The notes under the pieces are model-generated. The model was not told where the DNA came from, did not search any database, and worked only from the letters and a program-made list of their open reading frames with translations. This document shows positions 25,890-34,572 of a DNA stretch of 64,000 bases, in pieces. Every line of letters begins with the position of its first letter. The stretch's first letter is position 1. The stretch is from Sphingobacterium humi (GTDB lineage Bacteria > Bacteroidota > Bacteroidia > Sphingobacteriales > Sphingobacteriaceae): the NCBI RefSeq assembly GCF_009768885.1, contig NZ_WSQA01000011.1, positions 1 to 64,000 of the forward strand, in the 5' to 3' direction. The position numbers were made by a program, and so were the translations under genes.

Positions 25890-26810
25890 ATGCAAACGAC
25901 AGATACCATTTTATTGGTGCGACCAAAACAGTTCAGAAGAAATGAACAAACCGCCGTTAACAATTATTTCCAAGGCAAGGAAGACCAAAACAGCGCACTA
26001 AAATATACCGCCATCGAGGAGTTTGACAACTTCGTGGCGCTCTTGAATTATGCCGGTGTACAAACTGTGGTGTTGCAAGATGAGGGCACTTATGACACGC
26101 CGGATAGCATTTTCCCGAATAATGTTATTTCCTTCCACGGCGATACCGCCATTCTATATCCTATGTTTGCTGAAAACAGACGCCGTGAAAGGCAACTGAA
26201 TCACTTAGCAGCCTTGGAAAAGCTAGACATTCATTACAAACACATCATCGATTATACGGCGCAAGAAGACCAATCGAAATTCTTGGAGGGAACCGGGGTA
26301 TTGATTCTGGACCGGGTAAACAAAATTGCGTATTGTTCGATTTCCGACCGCGCCCATGAAGATTTGCTGCAGCAGTTCTGCGACGAGCAGAGCTATACGG
26401 CAGTTCCCTTTCATGCGGTACAACAGGTGCAAGGAATAGCTTTACCCATTTACCATACCAATGTGATGATGTCGGTGGGCACGAACTTTTGTTTAATCTG
26501 TTGGGATTGCATCCCGGACTTGCTGGAGCGTAAAAAACTAGAACAGCAATTTGCCCGTACGCAAAAGGAAGTGATTCCCATTTCCATAGAGCAGATGAAT
26601 CAGTTTGCCGGCAATATCCTAGAGGTAAAGAACAAATCGGGCCTACCCTTTATTTGTATGAGTACGCAGGCTTTTGATAGCTTAACCGAAATACAGAAGA
26701 AAACCCTGGAAAAATATGGGCTTATTCTTCATTCTTCGCTATATAGCATTGAGAAATACGGCGGCGGAAGTGCCCGCTGCATGATGGCTGAGGTCTTTCT
26801 TTCAGCTTAA
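25890..26810 (+). CDS. ctlX: Citrulline utilization hydrolase (CtlX family)
   Basis: Amidinotransferase-superfamily hydrolase proposed to act on citrulline. The 306 residues start MQTTDTILLVRPKQFRRNEQ, the family's usual opening. They carry YDTPDSIFPNNVISFHGDTA, the conserved LEGTGVLILDRVNKIAY, PIYHTNVMMSVGTNFCLICW with the active-site His and the terminal Cys in GGGSARCMMAEVFL. I chose the ATG at 25890, just after the stop of the partner gene, because family similarity begins there; an upstream open stretch overlaps the partner. A strong shared terminator follows. Confidence 0.88.
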   Translation: MQTTDTILLVRPKQFRRNEQTAVNNYFQGKEDQNSALKYTAIEEFDNFVALLNYAGVQTVVLQDEGTYDTPDSIFPNNVISFHGDTAILYPMFAENRRRERQLNHLAALEKLDIHYKHIIDYTAQEDQSKFLEGTGVLILDRVNKIAYCSISDRAHEDLLQQFCDEQSYTAVPFHAVQQVQGIALPIYHTNVMMSVGTNFCLICWDCIPDLLERKKLEQQFARTQKEVIPISIEQMNQFAGNILEVKNKSGLPFICMSTQAFDSLTEIQKKTLEKYGLILHSSLYSIEKYGGGSARCMMAEVFLSA

Positions 26811-26848
26811 ACGAAAGAGGCCCTGTTTTTACAAGGCCTCTTTCGTTT
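26809..26848. terminator. Bidirectional terminator between ctlX and crp-like gene
   Basis: Perfect 14-bp stem AAACGAAAGAGGCC/GGCCTCTTTCGTTT with a 12-base loop. Both convergent genes use it: the stop codons of both lie in or next to the stem. It acts for the plus-strand pair and the minus-strand regulator. Confidence 0.85.
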
Positions 26849-27449
26849 AAAAACTATCTTTGGCAATTTCTCTGCGCACGCGGCTTAAGCTTTCCGGGGT
26901 GATGCCCAGGTAAGAGGCGATCATCCATTGGGGTACCCGCAATAATAATTGGGGATACATGGCCACGAATTCCAGGTACCTCTCCTTGGCCGACATGGCT
27001 AAGAGGGAATTGATGCGCCTTTGTAGGAAATGGATATTGCGCTGTAGGGCGGTTTCGGTAAAGCAGGTAAAATCATAATTGATTTTGCCGGCTTCTTCTA
27101 AAAAGGCCGGTTGGATAAACACTACGGTAGAAGGCTCCAACGCCTTGATATAATAGGTGGACGGCTCGTTAAAGTACATGCTGGAACGATCCATCAGCAG
27201 CCAATTTTCGGGGGCAAACTGCATGATATGCTCCCCTCCTTTTTCATCCAGGGAAAACAATTGCAACAGGCCCTTTTCCACAAAGAGAATGTGCTTGCAC
27301 ACCTCTCCGGCCCGCATAATAAGCTGGTTATGGTCTATCTCTCGGAAATCAAAGTAGGACGCGAGTTTTTCAAAATCCGCGATGGTCAAGCCTGTTTTTC
27401 CCGAATAATACTGATAAAAGTTTGTTTGAAGCAATAGTTCCGTTGTCAT
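26847..27449 (-). CDS. Crp/Fnr family transcriptional regulator
   Basis: A 200-residue regulator. The N-terminal cyclic-nucleotide-type beta-roll (about 30-130; LIMRAGEVCKHILFVEKGLL and IMQFAPENWLLM) senses an unknown ligand. The C-terminal helix-turn-helix (WMIASYLGITPESLSRVRREI) binds DNA. No FNR-type cysteine cluster is present, so it should not be an oxygen sensor of that kind. It lies two bases after bshC, so it is in an operon with bacillithiol synthesis, hinting at a role in redox or thiol stress, which is only inference. Confidence 0.88.
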   Translation of the reverse strand: MTTELLLQTNFYQYYSGKTGLTIADFEKLASYFDFREIDHNQLIMRAGEVCKHILFVEKGLLQLFSLDEKGGEHIMQFAPENWLLMDRSSMYFNEPSTYYIKALEPSTVVFIQPAFLEEAGKINYDFTCFTETALQRNIHFLQRRINSLLAMSAKERYLEFVAMYPQLLLRVPQWMIASYLGITPESLSRVRREIAKDSF

Positions 27450-27451
27450 GA

Positions 27452-29041
27452 TCAGTACAAGATACTAAATTTAAAGGCCAAAGGTTGGAAGTTTTTCAAC
27501 AGCTCCTCAATCAATTCATCGCCGTATTTAAGATAGAGCACGGCGAAGTTCTCCGTTCGCTCCTGCAAGCCTCCATTCGGGAATAACTTGTCCTTTAAGC
27601 GCTCAATTTGGATTAAGGCATCTTCATGGTTTCGCTTTTCAGCCTTCAATAGCTTTTTCTCCAAATTGTGAATAGCCTTTTTAAGCCTCGCTTTTACCGC
27701 ATCGGTACTTGGCCCTAAGCTCGGGTCTATTTTATGCGCACGGAGCTTTATTTTGCCGAAGATGGCATTCAGCTCCATCCATTCATCCTGCAGGTTCAAG
27801 CGATGCTTGGTTTGCCGGCGCACGTACTCATTCTTCAAGGTTTGGATAGGCTTAAAGATGCTTTTGAAGGTAAGGTCTAATCGGAAGATTTTGCTGGCGA
27901 TATTATCTTCGGTAATCAAGGCTGAGTTCCGGGGTACTAAGATTGGAAACGGCGTTTTATACTGTTCGAAATTAGCTTTCAATTGCAGCCAGTAGACGAT
28001 TTCTGCACCGCCACCAATATAGGCCAGGTTCGGCAGGATAACTTCCTGATATAAGGGGCGCATCACCACATTCGGGCTAAAGCGCTCCGGGTGTTGTTTC
28101 ATTTCTTTGCGCAGCTCCTCCTCGGTAAAAAACAAGTCCTGATGCAACACTTCAAAGCGTCCATCTTCCGTGCGTACAATACGCTCGCGGAAGGAATCCG
28201 TCAGGTAGAAGAAATTGATCTCTCTGGCATGAACCTGTGCTGCATAGCCCAACTCTTCTAAGGATTTGGAGGTTGCTTCTATGGCCTTAAAGCTGTTTTC
28301 GGTCAGGATATCCTGCTCCATTATCGGTGCAAATAGCTTTTTAAGCACCGGAGAATCGGCATCGACAATCACTAAACCATAGGCCCTAAACAAGGAGTTG
28401 ACAAATACACGCGTAGCATCTGCGAGGTTCCAGTTCTTCGAGTAGGCCTCATGCACCAGTTCGGTAAGCTTGCTGGCATTGTCTGACAGGCCAAAGGTAT
28501 TGCAATATTGCTTCACCACGGCCTCCATACTGCTGGTATCCATCCTACCCGTTCCTGAAATACCATCGGTATCCCACGAGATTTTCTTGCCGAAAACACG
28601 GGTATGGTTTATTTCTGCAAAGTCATGGTCCTCGGTGGCCATCCAGTATACCGGCACGAATTCCTCTTCGGGAAAAGCTTCCTTGAGGTCGCGCGCCAGC
28701 TTAATAGCGGTCACAATTTTAAAAATAAAATACAGCGGGCCGGTAAAGATATTGAGTTGATGTCCGGTGGTAACGGTATAGCAATTGGCGCCTAACAGTC
28801 GTTCCAGGTTTTGGGCAACTTCAGGTGACTCTTTTAAAAGATCGCCATACTGCGCCCGCAGCTGCTCTACTAATACTTCACGATGGGAAAATTTCTTCTT
28901 GGCTTCGATTTGTTTTCGAAAGCCGGCCATGTTGGGGAAATTGCCGTAGAATGAAGCCAAATCTGGCTGTTGCGCCAGATAGGCTATTAATGTTTTGGAA
29001 AAACTACCGGTATCACTGTAGTCTATATATGTGGCTTTCAT
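27452..29041 (-). CDS. bshC: Bacillithiol biosynthesis cysteine-adding enzyme
   Basis: Last step of bacillithiol synthesis: putting cysteine on glucosaminyl-malate. The 529-residue length and several family stretches support it: ANCYTVTTGHQLNIFTGPLY, VPVYWMATEDHDFAEINHTR, the LPNLAYIGGGAEIVYWLQL and the coiled C-terminal part with HNLEKKLLKAEKRNH. The nucleotide-like fold is cytoplasmic. The other bsh genes are not in this window. It is separated from rimO by 93 bases and directly precedes a Crp-type regulator. Confidence 0.95.
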   Translation of the reverse strand: MKATYIDYSDTGSFSKTLIAYLAQQPDLASFYGNFPNMAGFRKQIEAKKKFSHREVLVEQLRAQYGDLLKESPEVAQNLERLLGANCYTVTTGHQLNIFTGPLYFIFKIVTAIKLARDLKEAFPEEEFVPVYWMATEDHDFAEINHTRVFGKKISWDTDGISGTGRMDTSSMEAVVKQYCNTFGLSDNASKLTELVHEAYSKNWNLADATRVFVNSLFRAYGLVIVDADSPVLKKLFAPIMEQDILTENSFKAIEATSKSLEELGYAAQVHAREINFFYLTDSFRERIVRTEDGRFEVLHQDLFFTEEELRKEMKQHPERFSPNVVMRPLYQEVILPNLAYIGGGAEIVYWLQLKANFEQYKTPFPILVPRNSALITEDNIASKIFRLDLTFKSIFKPIQTLKNEYVRRQTKHRLNLQDEWMELNAIFGKIKLRAHKIDPSLGPSTDAVKARLKKAIHNLEKKLLKAEKRNHEDALIQIERLKDKLFPNGGLQERTENFAVLYLKYGDELIEELLKNFQPLAFKFSILY

Positions 29042-29134
29042 TGACCTCCTGTCTAATGCTTCAAATGTATAGTAAAGAAGTATACAAATTACAAAAAATT
29101 AACAGAACAGGGTTTATTTGCCGGATAGAAATGT

Positions 29135-30469
29135 TTATTTGACAATAGATCCATACAAATCAAAGTCCTCGGCACGGTCTACTTTGACCTGCACGAAGTC
29201 GCCGATACGGGCATAGTCTGTTTTCGCATTCAAGACCACCTCGTTGTCAACCTCTGGGGAATCGTATTCGGTACGACCGATAAAATAATCACCATCTACA
29301 CGGTCTACCAATACTTTAAAGGTTTCACCAACCTTCGTTTGGTTGATATCGTAAGATATCCCCTGCTGCACCTCCATAATCTGATCCACACGGTCTTGTT
29401 TTACCTCTTCCGGCACATTGTCCTCCAGGCTATGGGCATGCGTTTTCTCTTCATGCGAATAGGTAAAGCAGCCTAAGCGATCAAAACGGGTTTCTTCTAC
29501 CCATTCCAGCATCTCTTGGAAGTCTTGTTCCGTTTCTCCGGGATAACCACAAATTAGGGTGGTTCTCAAAGCGATATCAGGCACTTTATCGCGAATCTTA
29601 TTCACTAAGTCGATTTGCTTTTGTTTGCTGGTACCGCGACGCATAGAGGTTAACATCGAATCAGAGATATGTTGTAAAGGCATATCGAGGTAATTACAGA
29701 TGTTGGAGCGCTCGTTCATCGCATCCAGGATATCCATGGGGAATCCGGAAGGATAAGCATATTGCAAACGGATCCATTCGATACCATCTACGTCTGATAA
29801 ATGACGCAAAAGATCGGATAGGTTTCGCTTGCCGTAGATGTCAAGACCGTAATAAGTAAGATCTTGGGCAATTAAAATCAATTCTTTGGTGCCATTGGAG
29901 GCTAGGAATTTCGCCTCTTTGACCAAATCGTCAATGGATTTGGACACGTGCTTACCGCGCATCAAAGGGATGGCACAGAAAGAACAAGGACGGTTACAAC
30001 CCTCGGCAATTTTAAAATACGAAAAATGAGATGGAGTCGTCAATAAACGCTCGCCAAGGAGCTCGTGACGGTAATCAGCACCGATATTCGCTAATAGATC
30101 GGGAAGGTCGTTCGTCCCGAAAAAAGCATCCACATTCGGGATTTCAGCTTCCAATTCGGGTTTATAGCGCTCGGATAAACAGCCGGTCACAATAACCTTA
30201 TTTACCTTACCCTGATCCTTCAGCTCGGAAAACTGTAGAATCGTATCTATAGATTCTTGCTTGGCATTATCAATAAATCCGCAGGTATTAATGACCACAA
30301 TATCATTGGCCTGTATGTTGCTCGCTTCGTGTACAACCTCCATTTGGTTGCCCTTCAGCTGACCCATTAAAACCTCACTATCGTGGATGTTTTTTGAACA
30401 CCCTAGGGTCACCACATTGACACGGGGTTTGGTCAATACAGGCGTTGTTTTTGCGTATTTTGTCTTCAT
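29135..30469 (-). CDS. rimO: Ribosomal protein S12 methylthiotransferase
   Basis: Radical-SAM enzyme that methylthiolates an aspartate of ribosomal protein S12. The 444 residues include the N-terminal iron-sulfur domain (VVTLGCSKNIHDSEVLMGQL, INTCGFIDNAKQES, VTGCLSERY with three Cys). The radical-SAM motif is CNRPCSFCAIPLMRGKHVS (about 157-175) and a TRAM domain closes the protein (LVDRVDGDYFIGRTEYDSPE). The DSEV and SFCAIP details fit RimO over MiaB. It lies 13 bases downstream of ftsY and is probably cotranscribed with it. Confidence 0.96.
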   Translation of the reverse strand: MKTKYAKTTPVLTKPRVNVVTLGCSKNIHDSEVLMGQLKGNQMEVVHEASNIQANDIVVINTCGFIDNAKQESIDTILQFSELKDQGKVNKVIVTGCLSERYKPELEAEIPNVDAFFGTNDLPDLLANIGADYRHELLGERLLTTPSHFSYFKIAEGCNRPCSFCAIPLMRGKHVSKSIDDLVKEAKFLASNGTKELILIAQDLTYYGLDIYGKRNLSDLLRHLSDVDGIEWIRLQYAYPSGFPMDILDAMNERSNICNYLDMPLQHISDSMLTSMRRGTSKQKQIDLVNKIRDKVPDIALRTTLICGYPGETEQDFQEMLEWVEETRFDRLGCFTYSHEEKTHAHSLEDNVPEEVKQDRVDQIMEVQQGISYDINQTKVGETFKVLVDRVDGDYFIGRTEYDSPEVDNEVVLNAKTDYARIGDFVQVKVDRAEDFDLYGSIVK

Positions 30470-30482
30470 ATAAATGGGTAGA

Positions 30483-31445
30483 CTACTGGAAGAGCGAGTC
30501 TACGAAGTCTTTTTTGTTAAATAACTGTAAATCACCAATCTTCTCTCCCACTCCAATGTATTTTACAGGAATTTTGAATTGATCGGAAATCCCGATTACC
30601 ACCCCACCTTTGGCTGTACCATCTAGTTTTGTCAATGCTAAAGCATTCACATCGGTTGCCTGGGTAAATTGGGTGGCCTGTTCAATGGCATTCTGCCCCG
30701 TAGAGGCATCCAATACCAATAAGATCTCATGCGGCGCATCAGGAATTACCTTCTGCATCACATTCTTGATCTTGGTAAGCTCGTTCATCAAGCCTACTTT
30801 ATTGTGTAAACGACCAGCCGTATCGATAATAGCCACATCATCGCCATTGGCAACGGCTGATTTCACCGTGTCAAAAGCCACAGAAGCTGGATCGGAGCCC
30901 ATCGGCTGTGCCACAACGCGCACACCTACACGGTCTCCCCACAATTGAATCTGGTCTACAGCTGCCGCACGGAAGGTATCCGCAGCGCCTAATACCACCT
31001 TATTCCCTGCCTCTTTTAACTGATGGGCCAGTTTCCCTATCGTCGTCGTCTTCCCTACGCCATTCACGCCAACCACCATGATTACATAGGGTTTGCGATT
31101 GCCGTATTCAAAGTTCTCAAAATCATTGCTGTTGTTTTCCGCCAAAAGGCCTTGGATCTCATCCTTCAACAAGCGATTTAAATCGTCGGTAGTGACGTAT
31201 TTATCCTCGGCAACCCGTTTCTGTATGCGGTCAACAATCTTTAAAGTCGTTGTTACGCCTACATCGGAGGTCACTAAAACCTCCTCCAGGTTGTCTAATA
31301 CATCGTCATCAATGGTTGATTTTCCAACCACCGCTTTGGTAATTTTAGCAAAAAAACCTTCTTTAGTCTTCTCCAAACCCTTGTTTAAGGCTTCCTGCGA
31401 CTCCGGTGTTTCTTGTTTCTTTTTAAAAAAATCGAATAATCCCAT
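30483..31445 (-). CDS. ftsY: Signal recognition particle receptor
   Basis: GTPase that docks ribosome-SRP complexes at the membrane. The 320-residue protein is the short form without a long acidic N-terminus. It has the NG domain: GVNGVGKTTTIGKLA (P-loop), VVLGAADTFRAAAVDQI, IIDTAGRLHNK, TKLDGTAKGG and GVGEKIGDLQLF. It has a TATATTTG promoter element of its own, overlapping the tail of a terminator that follows the ribosomal protein genes. Confidence 0.97.
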   Translation of the reverse strand: MGLFDFFKKKQETPESQEALNKGLEKTKEGFFAKITKAVVGKSTIDDDVLDNLEEVLVTSDVGVTTTLKIVDRIQKRVAEDKYVTTDDLNRLLKDEIQGLLAENNSNDFENFEYGNRKPYVIMVVGVNGVGKTTTIGKLAHQLKEAGNKVVLGAADTFRAAAVDQIQLWGDRVGVRVVAQPMGSDPASVAFDTVKSAVANGDDVAIIDTAGRLHNKVGLMNELTKIKNVMQKVIPDAPHEILLVLDASTGQNAIEQATQFTQATDVNALALTKLDGTAKGGVVIGISDQFKIPVKYIGVGEKIGDLQLFNKKDFVDSLFQ

Positions 31446-31479
31446 GATGATATGGCTTGATAAATGCGTAGATTTCGCT

Positions 31480-31487
31480 CAAATATA
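31480..31487 (-). promoter_or_regulatory. -7 element of the ftsY promoter
   Basis: Minus strand TATATTTG fits TAnnTTTG exactly. A T-run about 19 bases upstream (the tail of the preceding terminator) stands where TTTG would be expected. Confidence 0.55.
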
Positions 31488-31504
31488 CTGAAATCGGAAA
31501 TACT

Positions 31505-31534
31505 AAAAAAGCCCTTTTGGAATACCAAAACGGC
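31505..31534 (-). terminator. Terminator between the ribosomal-protein genes and ftsY
   Basis: Interrupted stem (AGCC-TTTTGG/CCAAAA-GGCT with one C-C mismatch) and a 4-base loop. On the minus strand it is followed by six T residues. The T-run also falls where the ftsY -33 element should lie, so the sites are interlocked. Confidence 0.65.
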
Positions 31535-31586
31535 TGTTTAAAAGATTTTTAAAGAAAAACTTTAAAAAAAAGGAATATCTTACTGC

Positions 31587-31748
31587 TTATTTAGTAGCTG
31601 CAGCAACAACGTCTTTTACTTTGTCGTTGTGTACCATACTTTCTTTAAAAGTATAGGCTCCAGTTTTTGCAGATTTTGTTGTGATAATCACTTTGGTAAA
31701 TTCTTTACCACCACCTTTTTGTAGTGATGCTACTGCTTTCTTTGCCAT
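31587..31748 (-). CDS. DUF4295 family protein
   Basis: A 53-residue basic protein, too short for many gene finders: it opens MAKKAVASLQKGGGKEFTKV and ends VKDVVAAATK. DUF4295 proteins are found in Bacteroidota right after rpmG and are thought to be ribosome-associated from this position; no function is shown. Here it lies 38 bases after rpmG and before ftsY, the usual place. Both start and stop are clear. Confidence 0.88.
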   Translation of the reverse strand: MAKKAVASLQKGGGKEFTKVIITTKSAKTGAYTFKESMVHNDKVKDVVAAATK

Positions 31749-31786
31749 GGTATGCTATTTTATAGGCTCCGCAGAACCCGAGTTAA

Positions 31787-31969
31787 TTACTTAATTTCTT
31801 TATGAACGGTTACTTTTCTCAACACAGGGTTGAATTTCTTCAACTCTAAACGCTCTGTTGTGTTTTTCTTGTTCTTAGTGGTGATATAGCGAGACATTCC
31901 CGGAAGACCACTTTCTTTGTGTTCAGTACACTCTAAGATTACTTGTACTCTATTTCCCTTTTTTGCCAT
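31787..31969 (-). CDS. rpmG: Large ribosomal subunit protein bL33
   Basis: A 60-residue ribosomal protein. It begins [20 protein letters not shown] and carries [21 protein letters not shown], the family signature, then [12 protein letters not shown]. The zinc-binding cysteine pairs of some bL33 proteins are not complete (one Cys), so this is the zinc-independent type. It follows rpmB by 75 bases on the same strand. Confidence 0.97.
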   Translation of the reverse strand: MAKKGNRVQVILECTEHKESGLPGMSRYITTKNKKNTTERLELKKFNPVLRKVTVHKEIK

Positions 31970-32044
31970 TGTTTTACTTTATTTATACCCTCACGGGTGA
32001 ATTTCATGATTCTTATTATTGTTGATACAACAGGCGCCTATCTA

Positions 32045-32278
32045 TTAAATATGACCTTTTTTGATAAACTTATCAATTGCTGCTGTAATACCGTTTTTGT
32101 TGATGGTTTTGATTGCTGAAGTAGAAACTTTCAACGTAATCCAACGATCTTCTTCAGGAATGTAAAAACGTTTGGTCTGTAAATTAGGATAGAATTTACG
32201 TTTAGTTTTAACGTTCGAGTGCGATACGTTATTTCCCTTTAATGCCGTCTTGCCTGTTAAATCACAAATTCTTGACAT
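32045..32278 (-). CDS. rpmB: Large ribosomal subunit protein bL28
   Basis: A 77-residue ribosomal protein with the family opening MSRICDLTGKTALKGNNVSH, followed by SNVKTKRKFYPNLQTKRFYI and the C-terminal KTINKNGITAAIDKFIKKG. First gene of the rpmB-rpmG-DUF4295 run; a promoter element is visible about 60 bases upstream. Confidence 0.97.
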   Translation of the reverse strand: MSRICDLTGKTALKGNNVSHSNVKTKRKFYPNLQTKRFYIPEEDRWITLKVSTSAIKTINKNGITAAIDKFIKKGHI

Positions 32279-32337
32279 GATATTCGATTTTTATTGTTGT
32301 CTTAATTTAAAAAAACGTTCCTTTAGAAACGAGTGTG

Positions 32338-32345
32338 CAAATATC
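32338..32345 (-). promoter_or_regulatory. -7 element of the rpmB promoter
   Basis: Minus strand GATATTTG fits TAnnTTTG with one mismatch, with a TTG about 20 bases upstream. The leader to the ATG at 32278 would be about 55 bases. Confidence 0.45.
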
Positions 32346-32486
32346 TATATTTCTTTTCGGAAATACAATACTATAACATGAATTATTTTTAAAATAATCG
32401 TGGAGTAGGGAAGAAGTCAGCAAAAATACTGTATTTTGCAGGAGAATTTGTTGCCCGTGCGACAGAATAGTTTTCAACAATTCACA

Positions 32487-32711
32487 ATGAACAGGTATCT
32501 ATTACAAGGAATCATCTTATTAATTGCAGGTGTGATCTGTATTTTCTTTGGCTATACGTTAATGGAAAACCAAAACAACCTCTATAAGCTGCTCATGATT
32601 GCCGGCGTGTTGCTCATAGGGATAGGCGTGGTTTCCATTATGTATCGATTATTTCGTAAAATCGATAGAAACAGCTTGTTAGACGACAGAAATAAGCGGC
32701 AGGATCCTTAA
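32487..32711 (+). CDS. Small membrane protein of unknown function
   Basis: A 74-residue protein with two predicted membrane helices (about 5-24 and 33-52) and a short charged cytoplasmic tail. I selected the ATG at 32487 (MNRYLLQGIILLIAGVICIF); the frame is open 17 codons further up but these do not look like protein start. It ends two bases before recO, so both belong to one transcript. Nothing more can be said. Confidence 0.7.
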   Translation: MNRYLLQGIILLIAGVICIFFGYTLMENQNNLYKLLMIAGVLLIGIGVVSIMYRLFRKIDRNSLLDDRNKRQDP

Positions 32712-32713
32712 CG

Positions 32714-33430
32714 ATGTTACAACAAACCAAGGGCATTACCCTTAAGGTAACCAATTACTCAGAAAGTAGTGTGGTGGTGCAGATCTATACCGAACAGCTG
32801 GGTTTGCAATCTTACCTCATTAATGGGGCGCGAAAGCCGAAGGCCAAGATTTCCGTAAATATGCTGCAGCCCTTCCATTTGCTAGACCTTGTTGTTTATC
32901 AAAAAGAAAACAACGCGCTGCAACGTATTAAGGAGGCACAGCATACGCCGGTATTGAAAACAATCCCTTTGGATATCGTGAAAAGCTCCATCGCGTTGTT
33001 CCTCAATGAGGTCTTATATAAGGTGCTGCGGCATCAATCTCAGGACCGGCATTTATTTCAGTTTTTAGAGCATGCAATTATCTGGTTGGATGAGGCTGAA
33101 GACGGCCTCGCCAATTACCACCTGATCTTCTTATTAAAGCTTAGCCATTACCTAGGATTCAAACCCGCGATCAGCAAAGATCCCTACTTCGACTTAGTGG
33201 AAGGGCGCTTCAGTAAGCAGCTGCCGGCCCACGTTTATACGCTGCAAGAACCTTACAGCAGCTACCTGCGAGATCTGGCAAATTCATCCTTTTCAGATTG
33301 TAACAACGTAAGACTCAAGCGAGAGGATAGGAGCTACCTGCTCCAAAAGCTAGTGGATTATTACCGCTTGCATACCGAGAACTTTGGAGAGTTAAATTCT
33401 CTCTATATCCTGGAAGAAATATTTAGTTAA
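32714..33430 (+). CDS. recO: DNA repair protein RecO
   Basis: Recombination mediator that helps RecA load at gaps. The 238 residues start with an OB fold (TKGITLKVTNYSESSVVVQI, LGLQSYLINGARKPKAK, MLQPFHLLDLVVYQ) and continue with the helical domain. The four-cysteine zinc motif of many RecO proteins is missing, a common condition in Bacteroidota. The C-terminus LNSLYILEEIF is family-like. A bidirectional terminator follows. Confidence 0.92.
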   Translation: MLQQTKGITLKVTNYSESSVVVQIYTEQLGLQSYLINGARKPKAKISVNMLQPFHLLDLVVYQKENNALQRIKEAQHTPVLKTIPLDIVKSSIALFLNEVLYKVLRHQSQDRHLFQFLEHAIIWLDEAEDGLANYHLIFLLKLSHYLGFKPAISKDPYFDLVEGRFSKQLPAHVYTLQEPYSSYLRDLANSSFSDCNNVRLKREDRSYLLQKLVDYYRLHTENFGELNSLYILEEIFS

Positions 33431-33443
33431 TATAAAGCAAACA

Positions 33444-33475
33444 AAAAGCCCATTGTAAGTTAACAATGGGCTTTT
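33444..33475. terminator. Bidirectional terminator between recO and the cold-shock gene
   Basis: Stem AAAAGCCCATTGT/ACAATGGGCTTTT with a short loop; A and T runs at the base of the stem give a T-tract for either direction. It serves recO (plus) and the cold-shock gene (minus). Confidence 0.85.
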
Positions 33476-33505
33476 ACACAATAAATATATATTGAATCTA
33501 TTCTC

Positions 33506-33697
33506 TTAGATAAGCTTTACATTTACCGCGTTAAGGCCTTTGCGACCTTGCTCAACTTCGTAAGAAACTTCGTCTTTCTCACGAATTTTGTCAATTAATC
33601 CTGATACGTGAACGAAAATTTCGCTCTCGCCTGAATTTGGAATTATGAAGCCGAAACCTTTAGCTTCATTAAAGAATTTTACTACTCCTTGTTGCAT
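33506..33697 (-). CDS. Cold-shock domain protein
   Basis: A 63-residue single-stranded nucleic-acid binding protein of the CspA family. RNP1 is visible as KGFGFI (residues 13-18) and RNP2 as IFVHVS (27-32) within an OB fold that starts MQQGVVKFFNEAKGFGFIIP. It acts as an RNA chaperone. It is monocistronic with an AT-rich leader of unknown length. Cold-dependent expression is possible from the family but not shown by the sequence. Confidence 0.95.
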   Translation of the reverse strand: MQQGVVKFFNEAKGFGFIIPNSGESEIFVHVSGLIDKIREKDEVSYEVEQGRKGLNAVNVKLI

Positions 33698-33850
33698 GTT
33701 ATTAATTTATTATTTCTTAAAGGTATCAAATATTTTCTAAATAAAAACTAAATATTAGCATAATATCATTAAACAATTTCATTAAAAACTTGTCTATGCA
33801 ATATAAGTTTGGACGGAAATTTGTCAGGACAAAAGTATTAAATGGTTATT

Positions 33851-34570
33851 ATGAAAAAATTAGTATCACTTATCGCACTTATTGCCTTGGTGCTATCAGC
33901 ACAGGCGCAAAACGCAACTATGGACAACACAAGAAGAGTAGCAACTCGTGGCTTTGCCGAAAGGGAGGTAACTCCAGATATCATCTATCTTTCCATCTCC
34001 CTAAAGGAATATTACCAAGATGGAAACAGCAAGAAAAAGGTAGCCATTGATGCCTTGGAAAAACAACTTTTTGATGCCGCTATGAAATACGGCGTGAAGA
34101 AGGAAGATTTTACCATACAGAACATCTACAGCTACAATACCGAGCGCAAGAAAAAGAACAATGAGCTGCTACAGTCTCGTCAATACCGGCTAAAAGTTAC
34201 CGATTTGAAGAATCTGAACGCCATGATGGACGAGGTTGATGCTCAAGGCTTACAAAGCACCAATATCTCTGGATACGATCATACCCAGAAAAAGGCCATT
34301 GAGAAGGAATTGAAAACTGCAGCCGTTAAAGATGCACGCATCAATGCAGAAATCTTAGCAGCCGCAGATGGCGGAAATGTGGGCAAAGCCATCATGATTA
34401 ATGATAACAGCAGCTTAAACTGGAACGACATTATGCCGCAGCCTCGCGCCTATGCCATGAAAACAGCGACCTTAGAATCCGATAACATGGCTGCTGGCAA
34501 TGGCCTGGATATCGATATCCGCCCAATTAAACTGACCTGCAACATTGATGCAGTGTTTGAATTAAAATAA
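33851..34570 (+). CDS. SIMPL-domain protein, exported
   Basis: A 239-residue periplasmic or surface protein. The signal peptide (MKKLVSLIALIALVLSAQAQ) is followed by a SIMPL/DUF541 domain with RVATRGFAEREVTPDIIYLS at its start, the long central helix DALEKQLFDAAMKYGV and the EKELKTAAVKDARINAEILA helix. Some SIMPL proteins assemble into ring-like structures; function here unknown. I took the second ATG (33851), directly before the signal peptide, over 33842. The TAAGTTTG at 33804-33811 could be its -7 element. Confidence 0.9.
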   Translation: MKKLVSLIALIALVLSAQAQNATMDNTRRVATRGFAEREVTPDIIYLSISLKEYYQDGNSKKKVAIDALEKQLFDAAMKYGVKKEDFTIQNIYSYNTERKKKNNELLQSRQYRLKVTDLKNLNAMMDEVDAQGLQSTNISGYDHTQKKAIEKELKTAAVKDARINAEILAAADGGNVGKAIMINDNSSLNWNDIMPQPRAYAMKTATLESDNMAAGNGLDIDIRPIKLTCNIDAVFELK

Positions 34571-34572
34571 AC

